DNA from: Actinobacteria bacterium RBG_16_64_13
GTDB lineage: Bacteria > Actinomycetota > Thermoleophilia > RBG-16-64-13
DNA length: 5,013 nucleotides
Assembly (NCBI GenBank): GCA_001768675.1
Contig: MELN01000017.1
Coordinates: forward strand, 27,186 to 32,198
Direction of reading: 5' to 3'
Below the pieces are notes generated by a model. The model saw only the letters and a list, made by a program, of their open reading frames with translations, was not told the origin of the DNA and did not search any database. The translations under genes and the position numbers were made by a program. Numbering within the stretch: position 1 is the stretch's first letter; each line of letters opens with the position of its first letter. Shown piece after piece: positions 1-5,013 of the stretch.

Positions 1-168
1 GCCGCCTTAGGGGCGACGATGGTCATCTGCAGCGACGCTCACAGCCCGAGGGATTTCGAGAATCTGCGTTTCGGAGCCGGAGAGGCCCGGAGAGGATGGC
101 TCCGTGCGACGGATGTCGCGAATAGCCGACCCTGGGGGTCTCTACCCCACCAAGCTTCCGCCCGATGA
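1..168 (+). CDS. polX: PolX-type DNA polymerase/3'-5' exonuclease, C-terminal end (5' truncated)
   Basis: The frame is open from base 1 and stops with TGA at 166-168, giving the last 55 residues of a longer protein. The piece contains ICSDAHSP (residues 9-16) followed by RFGAGEARRGWL (23-34) and DVAN (38-41). The Asp-Ala-His is the last metal-binding motif of a PHP domain. The segment 'G.g.ArRGWL...dV.N' after it is, as I know the family, characteristic of bacterial family X DNA polymerases with a C-terminal PHP exonuclease, which act in gap-filling repair. Full-length members are about 570 residues, so about nine tenths lies left of the window. The last 14 residues are not conserved in character and form an ordinary variable tail. 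The gene converges on the - strand operon and is probably unrelated to it. A stand-alone PHP hydrolase is the alternative, but the ARRGWL signature favours PolX. Confidence 0.85.
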   Translation, partial: AALGATMVICSDAHSPRDFENLRFGAGEARRGWLRATDVANSRPWGSLPHQASAR

Positions 169-390
169 TCTCGGAGCCCTTTCATCCCGGCAGGTGTCTC
201 CAGTCAAGATGACGCTCAGGAAGCCGGCGAGTCCCTTGTCAGGCAGTCTTGCCACCCAGCATCCGCACAGAGCCTGCGCCAGCTGACCGAGGCGATGGTC
301 GTCCGGCCGCTCGCCTGCTGTTTCGCCGCTCGCCGGCATGACGATCGTCGTGCCACAGCCGGGACATATCCAAGTGCTGGGAGTGCGCAT
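142..390 (-). CDS. possible small CPxCG zinc-ribbon-like protein (weak candidate)
   Basis: This is an 82-residue open frame starting at ATG 388-390 and ending at TAG 142-144. It begins with a zinc-knuckle-like WICPGCG at residues 7-13. A second Cys-x-Cys (42, 44) and a lone Cys67 follow, and the stretch 34-65 is hydrophobic and reads like protein. Third codon positions are G/C in about three quarters of codons, as in the neighbours. Against it, there is no Shine-Dalgarno sequence before the ATG (the upstream bases are pyrimidine-rich). It also overlaps the 3' end of the converging PolX gene by 27 bases, and I recognise no family. It could be a last, separately translated gene of the operon, 112 bases after the propeller stop, or chance coding in G+C-rich DNA. 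No function is assigned. Confidence 0.28.
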   Translation of the reverse strand: MRTPSTWICPGCGTTIVMPASGETAGERPDDHRLGQLAQALCGCWVARLPDKGLAGFLSVILTGDTCRDERAPRSSGGSLVG

Positions 391-502
391 GCTGATTAGA
401 AAGAACGGCCTTTCGCTGCTCGGGGGACTGACATCCGCTACATCGATTATCGGCCGGAGGCCACCAACCCATGAGCGGTCCGAGCGTCACCGGACGCGAC
501 GG
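169..502. other. convergent intergenic region
   Basis: This stretch separates the PolX stop (168) from the stop of the propeller gene (503), so two transcription units meet tail to tail here. Most of it is covered by the weak - strand candidate at 142-390. Outside that candidate I see only a 5-bp hairpin at 484-497 and a smaller GGCC/GGCC fold at 452-462. There is no T-run typical of an intrinsic terminator, no tRNA-like fold, no tandem repeat and no recognisable promoter. Confidence 0.6.
484..497 (-). terminator. short hairpin after the propeller stop, possible weak terminator
   Basis: GCGTC (484-488) and GACGC (493-497) form a perfect 5-bp stem with a 4-base loop. On the - strand it begins six bases after the TAG of the propeller gene. 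The position suits the end of the operon, but the stem is short and no T-run follows, so Rho-dependent termination is just as likely. Confidence 0.2.
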
Positions 503-2221
503 CTAGCGGTCGGCGAAGCTGTAAAAATAGCCGTCCCGGGAGCCTAGATAGATCTTGCCCTTCCAGACGGCGGGGGTGGACTCCAGAGCGTTTCCGGAGG
601 GCACTTTGAACTCCCACAGCAGTGGCGGATCGACATTAGTATCGCTCACGTCCCATGCGTGGAGAGTGCCGTAAGTGTCGCCCAGGATGAGGGTCTGATC
701 CACCACGATCGGGCTTGCCCACGCGTGCTCGGGAAGGTCCTTCCGCCATCTGGTCGCGCCGGTCTCGCGGTCGATGCCGATCATCGCGCCATTGTGAGTG
801 GGAACGATCAGCAGGTCCTTGTAGAGGCAGGGCGTCGCCCATACTCCCGACTCGCCGTTACTCCCGGTCTTCGTCACCGGCTGGGACCAGACAAGGGGGG
901 TCTCGCCCTCTCCCGTCTTGCGTGGGTCGAGCTTGATGATCTGGCCCACGTCCTTGGAACGCTGCGTTGAGCGGTTAGTCAGCATGTCCGAGTGCTGGCA
1001 TACGTAAATGAAGCCCTGTTCGTCGGCGACGATGGTGGCGTCGCTGTCGTTGCCGGTCCAGAAACGGAAGACGACCGGGTACGCGTCGGCGCCTTTGGCG
1101 GGAGCCTCACCTTTCGCCAGGGGCCGCAGGGTCGCGCTCACATCCAGGCCGGTGACGAGGCCGCCAGAATTTGTAAAATACAGCCGGTCCCCCACCAGGC
1201 ACGGGGAGTCCTCCACCGACACGTCCTTGTCGCCCAGTTTCTGGATGAGCGTGGCGGTCCAAGACTGCATGTCCAGGACTATCTCCGGATCGACCGTGAC
1301 CTTACCGTCGGCGCCGTAGCCGCGATTGAGCTTGAGGATGTAGAAGTGACCGTTCTCGCCGCCCTCGAACGCGTAGTCATTGCGGATGACCGCGCTGGAA
1401 TCCCAGTCATCGTTCCAGACTGGGTTGGGGAGAGTGTCGGCGTCCAGGTTGAAGAGTTCGGTGGGCTGCTCCCTGTCGATGGCGATGATGCGCCACTTGT
1501 TGTCGCGGCAACCCATGTAGACAAGCGGAAAACCATCGGGATCGACCACGACCGAGCCCTTGAAGATGTCGCCGCCCTTGAAATCGGGCAGCAGCTTCTC
1601 GCCGGTCGCTCCGTCGAGAAAGTGGATCTTCCAATCGTATGCGCCGAACACCACCCAGGTCTTGCCGTCCCGCTCGAAGATGCAGGGCTGCCCGGTCCAT
1701 CCGGTCCCGGTCCAGGTCTTGGTGACTCCGACGTCGGTGGACTGTCCGGACATAGGGCCGAACTTCCACAAGACCTGCGGGGCCGAGGGTACAGGGCCTT
1801 CGCCGTAGTAGGTGCGAGAACCATTCCCGCGGAACATGGTCAGGCCTTCGAACGTGGTCTGGATGGGGCCATAGAAGCTTCCCGCGATCCGGGTGTCGCC
1901 GGGCTGCGAAGGATCGTAGACGCCCACCGTGGTGTTGGGACTGGAGGGGTTGGAGCCGACGGAGGTCGTGGTCTCGCCGGAACTTTCGGTGGTCTCCGTG
2001 GTGTCGGTGCTTTCGCTGCCCTCTGAAGTGCTGGTGGTGGTCGTCTCGCCGTTTCCACCGGTGGTCCCCGTGTCGCCGCCGCAACCGCGAGCGACGATCA
2101 AGGCGACGAGCGCGATGATCGCGATGCACGCCAGAAGCACCAGCCAGCGCAGAAGGATGCGGCGCCGCCGCACACGGCGCCGCCGCTCGATAGTCGCTCT
2201 GTCGCTCCGTCTCATCTCCAC
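503..2221 (-). CDS. membrane-anchored extracytoplasmic PQQ-like beta-propeller protein
   Basis: The product is 572 residues. An Arg-rich cytoplasmic tail (4-21, 12 Arg) precedes one transmembrane helix (about 22-45). A low-complexity Thr/Ser/Glu/Gly linker (about 50-100) then leads to a large beta domain (about 110-572). The domain shows repeated blade signatures of the PQQ-like/quinoprotein fold: FLDGATGEKL (201-210), IIKLDPRKTGE (428-438), IGIDRETGATRWRKDL (481-496) and HAWDVSD...LLWEF (521-538), closing with GYFYSFADR. The positive-inside tail predicts an N-in signal anchor with the propeller outside. Cys47 after the helix lacks a proper lipobox (A-R-G-C), so a lipoprotein is unlikely. I see no alcohol-dehydrogenase catalytic signature, so a scaffolding, binding or assembly role (BamB-like fold) fits better than an enzyme. 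The start is GTG at 2221, four bases after the upstream stop, with GGAGGT 11 bases upstream. ATG at 2215 is the alternative but sits directly on a GGAG. The substrate is unknown. Confidence 0.85.
   Translation of the reverse strand: MEMRRSDRATIERRRRVRRRRILLRWLVLLACIAIIALVALIVARGCGGDTGTTGGNGETTTTSTSEGSESTDTTETTESSGETTTSVGSNPSSPNTTVGVYDPSQPGDTRIAGSFYGPIQTTFEGLTMFRGNGSRTYYGEGPVPSAPQVLWKFGPMSGQSTDVGVTKTWTGTGWTGQPCIFERDGKTWVVFGAYDWKIHFLDGATGEKLLPDFKGGDIFKGSVVVDPDGFPLVYMGCRDNKWRIIAIDREQPTELFNLDADTLPNPVWNDDWDSSAVIRNDYAFEGGENGHFYILKLNRGYGADGKVTVDPEIVLDMQSWTATLIQKLGDKDVSVEDSPCLVGDRLYFTNSGGLVTGLDVSATLRPLAKGEAPAKGADAYPVVFRFWTGNDSDATIVADEQGFIYVCQHSDMLTNRSTQRSKDVGQIIKLDPRKTGEGETPLVWSQPVTKTGSNGESGVWATPCLYKDLLIVPTHNGAMIGIDRETGATRWRKDLPEHAWASPIVVDQTLILGDTYGTLHAWDVSDTNVDPPLLWEFKVPSGNALESTPAVWKGKIYLGSRDGYFYSFADR
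2161..2185. repeat. 10-bp direct repeat in the Arg-rich codons of the propeller gene
   Basis: GGCGCCGCCG occurs at 2161-2170 and again at 2176-2185, separated by CACAC. It lies in the codons for the double Arg cluster before the membrane helix (RRRRVRRRR, residues 13-21). It most simply reflects repeated Arg codons and is a plausible slippage site rather than a functional element. Confidence 0.5.
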
Positions 2222-2225
2222 GGGC

Positions 2226-2711
2226 CTAGAGTACCTCCAACTCGAGGACCTCGCGACCGAACACCCCGGTCCGATTGTCCGTGAAGGCCGCCCGCGTTGG
2301 CTCCACTCGATACACGCCGATGTCTCGGATCAGTTCGGCCTTGTCGGGGCGGCCGGCGAGGTCTCGCACGAACGGAAATCGTCTGACGTATGCCACCAGC
2401 GCGCCTGCCTTGGCGCCTCCCGCGAGAAGCTTGGCTTCGCCCCACATTTGCACACCCTGGATCAGTTCCCAGTCAGCGTAGTCTTCGGTGACGGTGACCG
2501 CGACCGGCGCGGCCTCCCCGATGTGCAGGCCATGAGCGCTTGTCTGCTTGCTGAGAAAGACAAGACGCAACGCGTCATCGACGGCATAGAAGACGCTGGC
2601 GGCATGGGGGGCGTTCCCCACGAGAGGCACCGTGGCGATGGTCATGGTGTGGTGTGCGTGCAGATAATCGGCCACCCGCTTACGCAGATCGCCGCTATCT
2701 TCAGCCCCCAC
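2226..2711 (-). CDS. YhbP (UPF0306)-family flavin-binding split-barrel protein
   Basis: From GTG 2711 the product is 161 residues. It belongs to the pyridoxamine-phosphate-oxidase-like split-barrel group. The closest remembered relative is E. coli YhbP: shared features are the N-terminal helix then 'MTIATV', FYAVDD (41-46), FLSKQTSAH (52-60), LIQGVQMWGEA (83-93), RRFPFVRDL (110-118) and a near-signature C-terminus FTDNRTGVFG (143-152). Split-barrel members usually bind FMN, F420 or heme; YhbP's own reaction is unestablished, so I call a cytoplasmic flavin-type redox or binding protein and no more. Its start overlaps the end of the UbiX gene by 11 bases, implying translational coupling. ATG at 2741 would add ten residues and overlap by 41 bases but has no Shine-Dalgarno, whereas GTG 2711 follows AGGGA. 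Sitting directly after a prenyl-FMN-making enzyme, it could handle a flavin product; this is inference only. Confidence 0.8.
   Translation of the reverse strand: MGAEDSGDLRKRVADYLHAHHTMTIATVPLVGNAPHAASVFYAVDDALRLVFLSKQTSAHGLHIGEAAPVAVTVTEDYADWELIQGVQMWGEAKLLAGGAKAGALVAYVRRFPFVRDLAGRPDKAELIRDIGVYRVEPTRAAFTDNRTGVFGREVLELEVL
2233..2238 (-). promoter_or_regulatory. Shine-Dalgarno for the propeller gene
   Basis: GGAGGT on the - strand lies inside the end of the YhbP-family gene, 11 bases before the GTG at 2221. It is a strong match at slightly long spacing. It supports GTG 2221 over ATG 2215, for which the spacing would be 17. Confidence 0.55.
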
Positions 2712-3279
2712 GTCTTCCCTGCCAGCGGTCGAACAGCTCATGAGGGAGCGCGAACTGGTCGAGCATCTTGCCGACCGTTTGGTCGACGATGTCGTCTATG
2801 GTCTTGGGCTGATGATAGAAACCGGGGACTGGAGGAAGCACCACGGCACCGTACTCGGTCAGCTCCGTCATCAAGCGCAAGTGGCCCAGGTGAAGCGGGG
2901 TTTCGCGGACCACCAGGACGAGACGGCGCCGCTCCTTGAGAGTCACGTCGGCCGCGCGTGCCAGGAGAGTGTTGCACGCGCAATGGGCTATCGCCGACAG
3001 GCTCTTGATGGAGCACGGCGCGACGATCATGCCCGCGGTCAGAAAAGAGCCCGAAGAGATCGGCGCATCCATCTCGTCGTTATCATATGAGTAATCGGCC
3101 ATGGCTTCCAGCTGCTCAGGCGTCCATCCGGCCTCGAGCTCGGCCACACGCTTGGCCGCTTCGCTGATGACAAGATGGGTCTCGACAGGCGAATCCCGGA
3201 GCACCTCAAGAAGACGGGCTCCATATACCGTGCCGGAAGCTCCGGAGATCCCCACGACCAGGCGCACCGGAATGCCCAC
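2701..3279 (-). CDS. ubiX: UbiX-type flavin prenyltransferase (UbiX/Pad1 family)
   Basis: The family attaches a dimethylallyl group to reduced FMN, making prenylated FMN, the cofactor of UbiD-type (de)carboxylases. Counting from ATG 3288, visible hallmarks are the flavin-binding GISGASG (13-19), SSGSF (78-82), the APCS loop (90-93), RAADVTLKERR (111-121), the RETP motif (128-131), PGFYHQP (155-161) and the C-terminal LD...RW.G. At about 190 residues the length is normal and no catalytic region looks damaged. After APCSIKSLSAIAH the usual glycine position reads His-Cys-Ala-Cys (102-105), a mild oddity. ATG 3288 overlaps the MoaD-like stop as ATGA, but GGGAGG abuts it directly. GTG 3279, eight bases further on, is a better-spaced start and still precedes the first strand, so I use it. 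No UbiD partner is in the window. Related flavoprotein decarboxylases (Dfp/Coa) are unlikely given the RAADV-LKERR and RETP motifs. Confidence 0.93.
   Translation of the reverse strand: MGIPVRLVVGISGASGTVYGARLLEVLRDSPVETHLVISEAAKRVAELEAGWTPEQLEAMADYSYDNDEMDAPISSGSFLTAGMIVAPCSIKSLSAIAHCACNTLLARAADVTLKERRRLVLVVRETPLHLGHLRLMTELTEYGAVVLPPVPGFYHQPKTIDDIVDQTVGKMLDQFALPHELFDRWQGRRGG
2715..2720 (-). promoter_or_regulatory. Shine-Dalgarno deciding the YhbP-family start
   Basis: AGGGAA on the - strand lies within the last codons of the UbiX gene and sits just before GTG 2711 (four bases after AGGGA). The upstream ATG at 2741 is preceded by a pyrimidine-rich sequence with no such motif. Confidence 0.45.
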
Positions 3280-3284
3280 GCGCG

Positions 3285-3554
3285 TCATCCTCCCGCGATG
3301 GGGGGAAGAAGCCGGATCTCGTCACCGTCTCTGAGCGGTGTATCCAATCCTCCCCCTTGCCGAATGTTGTGTCCATTGACAAAGATCCCCACCCACACAC
3401 TCCCATCCTCGCGAAAGATGCGCGTGCGCAGTCGGGGCTGACCGGCGACGCAGGCCGCCAGGGCGTCACCCACGGTCCGGCCTTCGCATTCCAACCGGGC
3501 GGGCCCTTCCGGCCCCGCTATCCCTACGGGCAGTCTGACAAGCGCTTTCGCCAT
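3285..3554 (-). CDS. MoaD/ThiS-family ubiquitin-fold sulfur carrier protein
   Basis: This small protein (89 residues from ATG 3554, 94 from ATG 3569) has the beta-grasp pattern of MoaD/ThiS. Features are an N-terminal strand (AKALVRLP), TVGDALAACVAGQP (32-45 in the long numbering) for the helix, a central VWVGIFVNGHNIR (58-70), then LRDGDEIRLLPPIAGG (79-94). The terminal Gly-Gly is the residue pair that is adenylated and thiocarboxylated in MoaD, donating sulfur to the dithiolene of molybdopterin. Its place between the AOR electron-transfer gene and the next operon member suggests a carrier dedicated to the tungsto/molybdopterin of the adjacent AOR. MoaD-like genes are commonly found in AOR clusters. 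ATG 3554 has GGAGA eight bases upstream; ATG 3569 has AGAGAGG only three bases away, so the shorter form is preferred. A ThiS role in thiamin synthesis or a protein modifier is possible but less fitting. Confidence 0.88.
   Translation of the reverse strand: MAKALVRLPVGIAGPEGPARLECEGRTVGDALAACVAGQPRLRTRIFREDGSVWVGIFVNGHNIRQGGGLDTPLRDGDEIRLLPPIAGG
3289..3294 (-). promoter_or_regulatory. Shine-Dalgarno deciding the UbiX start
   Basis: GGGAGG on the - strand overlaps the Gly-Gly codons of the MoaD-like gene. It touches ATG 3288 with no spacer but lies nine bases before GTG 3279, a workable distance. It favours GTG, and the ATGA overlap may serve coupling. Confidence 0.5.
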
Positions 3555-3562
3555 GATCGATG

Positions 3563-3567
3563 TCTCC
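3563..3567 (-). promoter_or_regulatory. Shine-Dalgarno for the MoaD-like gene
   Basis: GGAGA on the - strand ends eight bases before ATG 3554, at near-ideal spacing. It overlaps the alternative first codons at 3569, arguing that the 89-residue form is the main product. Confidence 0.45.
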
Positions 3568-3596
3568 ATGGGCCTCTCTGAACAGGGCCTCGGTCA

Positions 3597-4073
3597 TCAC
3601 ACAGTCGCGGGCACCTTCTCGGTCTTGCTCTGACGCACGTCGACGGCAAGGACATGCGGGTTCTGGCAGAAAGCCACGCATTGCGGCGTGCCGTCGCACA
3701 AGTCGCATTTGTAGGCCACCGGCCTGTCCGGATGCTCGTGGATGACTTCCTGCGGACAGACTTCGTAGCAGGAACCGCAGTTCGTGCAGAGATCCTCGTT
3801 GACTCTAAGCACCCATCCTTCGACCTCGTCCAGCCCAACGGCCCGGACGACGATAGAGTGGCGCTCGATCGCGCCGGTGGGGCAGACCTCCTCGCACTTG
3901 GCGCACGCGGTCTGCAAGCACGTATGGCCCCTGATCACGGTGGTGGTGGGGTTGACCTCGATATGGAGCCTCGCCACAGAGGGACGATACGCCCCCTCGT
4001 GCCACGCAGAGCAGGCCAACTCACACATGTGGCAGCCGGTGCACTTCTTGTTCGCAATCATCACGTAGGGCAT
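3597..4073 (-). CDS. polyferredoxin, 4 x [4Fe-4S], electron-transfer subunit of the AOR enzyme
   Basis: This soluble protein of 158 residues has no signal peptide or membrane helix. Sixteen cysteines fall into four groups (numbered from ATG 4079): 13/16/19/23 (CTGCHMCELAC), 54/59/62/66 (CLQTACAKCEEVC), 98/101/104/108 (CTNCGSCYEVC) and 125/128/134/138 (CDLCDGTPQCVAFC). This is the HycB/DmsB-like layout that binds four [4Fe-4S] clusters, with cysteines shared between groups. Such proteins next to AOR genes (AorA-type) carry electrons between the tungsten enzyme's own cluster and an external partner such as ferredoxin, a flavin subunit or a quinone-linked complex. The gene starts about 30 bases after the AOR stop, supporting a two-subunit complex. 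Of two close ATGs, 4073 is favoured because AAGGA lies five bases upstream; it abuts or overlaps ATG 4079. A flavin subunit of the AorC type is not seen within the window. Confidence 0.9.
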   Translation of the reverse strand: MPYVMIANKKCTGCHMCELACSAWHEGAYRPSVARLHIEVNPTTTVIRGHTCLQTACAKCEEVCPTGAIERHSIVVRAVGLDEVEGWVLRVNEDLCTNCGSCYEVCPQEVIHEHPDRPVAYKCDLCDGTPQCVAFCQNPHVLAVDVRQSKTEKVPATV

Positions 4074-4078
4074 TGACA

Positions 4079-4083
4079 TCCTT
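4079..4083 (-). promoter_or_regulatory. Shine-Dalgarno for the polyferredoxin gene
   Basis: AAGGA on the - strand, within GGGAAGGA, lies five bases before ATG 4073 and overlaps ATG 4079. It sets the start at 4073. Confidence 0.5.
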
Positions 4084-4103
4084 CCCGAGGGATGACCCGA
4101 CAG

Positions 4104-5013
4104 CTATGGGCGGACGTCCACCCCGACCTCGGCCAGTTTGGCCTCGGTGGGTACGCCGCCCTGATCCCAGCCGCGCAGCCGGTAGTACTCCCGAAGCGCA
4201 GCTTGCAGCGCCTGTTTGCCGATGGCCTTGCCCGCCGCGGGTCCCTCCGTGAACGCGAACTCGCTCAGATACAACTTCCGCGGCAAGCTATCGGCTTCGA
4301 CCCCTTCGCGCAGGTTCAAGAGCCGGCCCAGGTTCCAGATGCGCTCACCGATCAGCATGACCTCGTCCTCGCTGAATTCCCGCTTCCACACGTGTTTGAG
4401 CATCTGGCAGAGCTGATCGGGGTTGACCGCCCAGAAGTCGCACCAGGCCCCGCTGAACTTTACCGAACTGAAGTTCTGCCCGATGAAGCCGTTATCCACG
4501 TTGCCTTTGATGGTCTGCTCGGCCTTACCTTCTAGACTGTCCGCCGGTCTGGTGCCCTCGAGCACTTCGTCCGCGATCGGATAGGTCCGCATATGACAGC
4601 CGCCCCTGTCCGATGTGGCGTAGCTGAGGCTCATGCCGAAAGCGCCGCGCGGATCGTATCCGGGCAATTCCAGGTTCTTGACCTCCATGGCCATGTCGGG
4701 CACGCCATACTTCGCGGCCAGGGCCCGCGCTCCCAGGGCGAGATCGGCCCCGACCCCCTCCCGTTTGGCGATCATTGCAGGAGCGGCGACGTAGCTTTCC
4801 GCCTCACCGAAGCGGAGGCCGAGATCGGCGATCCCTTGCTCCGTCACGTCCATGGCCAGCCCGACCACCGATCCGCACGAGATGGTGTCCAGCCCCCATT
4901 CGTCGCATTCGTGGTTGAAGCGCATCAGGGCTTCTATGTCGGCCACCCCGCAGTTCGCCCCGCAGAGCGCGATGGTCTCGTACTCGGGCCCCTCGCCCTT
5001 CACGCCGCCGGCG
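4104..5013 (-). CDS. aldehyde:ferredoxin oxidoreductase-family tungsten/molybdenum enzyme, C-terminal half (5' truncated)
   Basis: AOR-family enzymes use a bis-pterin tungsten (or Mo) site and one [4Fe-4S] cluster to interconvert aldehydes and acids, or related substrates. The frame runs off the right edge; the GTG at 5003 is an internal Val codon, not the start. Taking that Val as 1, I see GPEYET (5-10; Glu9 matches the proposed catalytic Glu313 of Pyrococcus furiosus AOR), the first pterin motif DEWGLD (34-39), RGGCHMR (133-139; His137 matches His448), the cluster-ligand Cys188 in GAWCDFW (matches Cys494), and the terminal family block NLREG...LPRKL...EYYRLRGWD. The three CxxCxxxC cluster cysteines should lie just upstream, outside the window. 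In the second pterin motif (DxxGLC in the archetype) the Asp position is Phe183, a notable departure. Full-length members run about 600-700 residues, so about half is missing. The substrate cannot be told from this part. The gene heads the visible operon. Confidence 0.93.
   Translation of the reverse strand, partial: AGGVKGEGPEYETIALCGANCGVADIEALMRFNHECDEWGLDTISCGSVVGLAMDVTEQGIADLGLRFGEAESYVAAPAMIAKREGVGADLALGARALAAKYGVPDMAMEVKNLELPGYDPRGAFGMSLSYATSDRGGCHMRTYPIADEVLEGTRPADSLEGKAEQTIKGNVDNGFIGQNFSSVKFSGAWCDFWAVNPDQLCQMLKHVWKREFSEDEVMLIGERIWNLGRLLNLREGVEADSLPRKLYLSEFAFTEGPAAGKAIGKQALQAALREYYRLRGWDQGGVPTEAKLAEVGVDVRP

Noticed and set aside
992..2026. A 344-codon open frame on the + strand.
   Set aside because: It runs antisense to the propeller gene, whose - strand frame has clear domain motifs. 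Its translation is Val/Gly/Asp-rich with no recognisable domain, as expected of a shadow frame in G+C-rich DNA.
1950..2070. Tandem-repeat-like ACC/GGT-rich stretch as a microsatellite or CRISPR-like array.
   Set aside because: The repetition follows Thr, Ser and Glu codons of the linker with varied third bases; there are no regular repeat-spacer units.
2074..2100. Cys47 after the hydrophobic helix of the propeller protein as a lipoprotein attachment site.
   Set aside because: The preceding residues are Ala-Arg-Gly, not a lipobox, and the N-terminal Arg-rich region fits a signal anchor better.
1407..2129. A 240-codon - strand frame rich in Arg and His.
   Set aside because: Out-of-frame reading of the propeller gene; the His/Arg-rich composition is typical of a shifted frame.
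1929..2939. A 336-codon open frame on the + strand.
   Set aside because: It crosses antisense through three well-supported genes and their junctions. Its first part is the mirror of the Thr/Ser linker codons, and no motif is seen.
3654..4076. A 140-codon + strand frame opposite the polyferredoxin.
   Set aside because: The - strand frame has 16 perfectly spaced cluster cysteines; the opposite frame has no motif.
4092..4535. A 147-codon + strand frame opposite the AOR gene.
   Set aside because: The - strand carries conserved AOR C-terminal motifs; this frame is a shadow.
4995..5003. GTG at 5003 as the start of the AOR gene.
   Set aside because: The frame continues to the window edge (Ala-Gly-Gly before it), and family knowledge requires several hundred more N-terminal residues including the cluster cysteines.

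Overview
This is a G+C-rich bacterial window with dense coding and two transcription directions. A convergent junction lies near the left end. On the + strand, bases 1-168 encode the C-terminus of a PolX-type DNA polymerase/PHP protein. Everything from 5013 down to 503 is one run of six co-directional - strand genes. Their spacing is tight (two overlapping junctions, the others 4 to about 42 bases), which suggests a single operon whose promoter lies beyond the right edge.

In transcription order the operon encodes: (1) the C-terminal ~300 residues of a tungsten/molybdenum-pterin aldehyde:ferredoxin oxidoreductase (AOR) family enzyme; (2) a 16-cysteine polyferredoxin expected to carry four [4Fe-4S] clusters; (3) a MoaD/ThiS-type ubiquitin-fold sulfur carrier ending in Gly-Gly; (4) a UbiX-type flavin prenyltransferase; (5) a YhbP (UPF0306) flavin-binding split-barrel protein; (6) a membrane-anchored extracytoplasmic PQQ-like beta-propeller behind a Ser/Thr-rich linker. 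The first three form a recognisable module of catalytic subunit, electron-transfer subunit and a sulfur carrier for pterin cofactor synthesis. The next two are flavin-related. The propeller is probably an exported scaffold or assembly factor.

The AOR enzyme and polyferredoxin point to anaerobic metabolism. The high G+C and the Arg-rich/transmembrane/Thr-Ser-linker architecture of the propeller protein would suit an anaerobic actinobacterial lineage, but this is an inference from style, not a taxonomic assignment.

Bases 169-502 hold no confidently called gene. They contain one weak candidate small CPxCG protein on the - strand and one short hairpin just after the propeller stop codon. I see no tRNA, rRNA, CRISPR array, insertion sequence or riboswitch. 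The points most worth a second look are the apparent loss of the second pterin-binding Asp motif in the AOR subunit, and the coupling of an AOR module to UbiX and YhbP with no UbiD decarboxylase in view.
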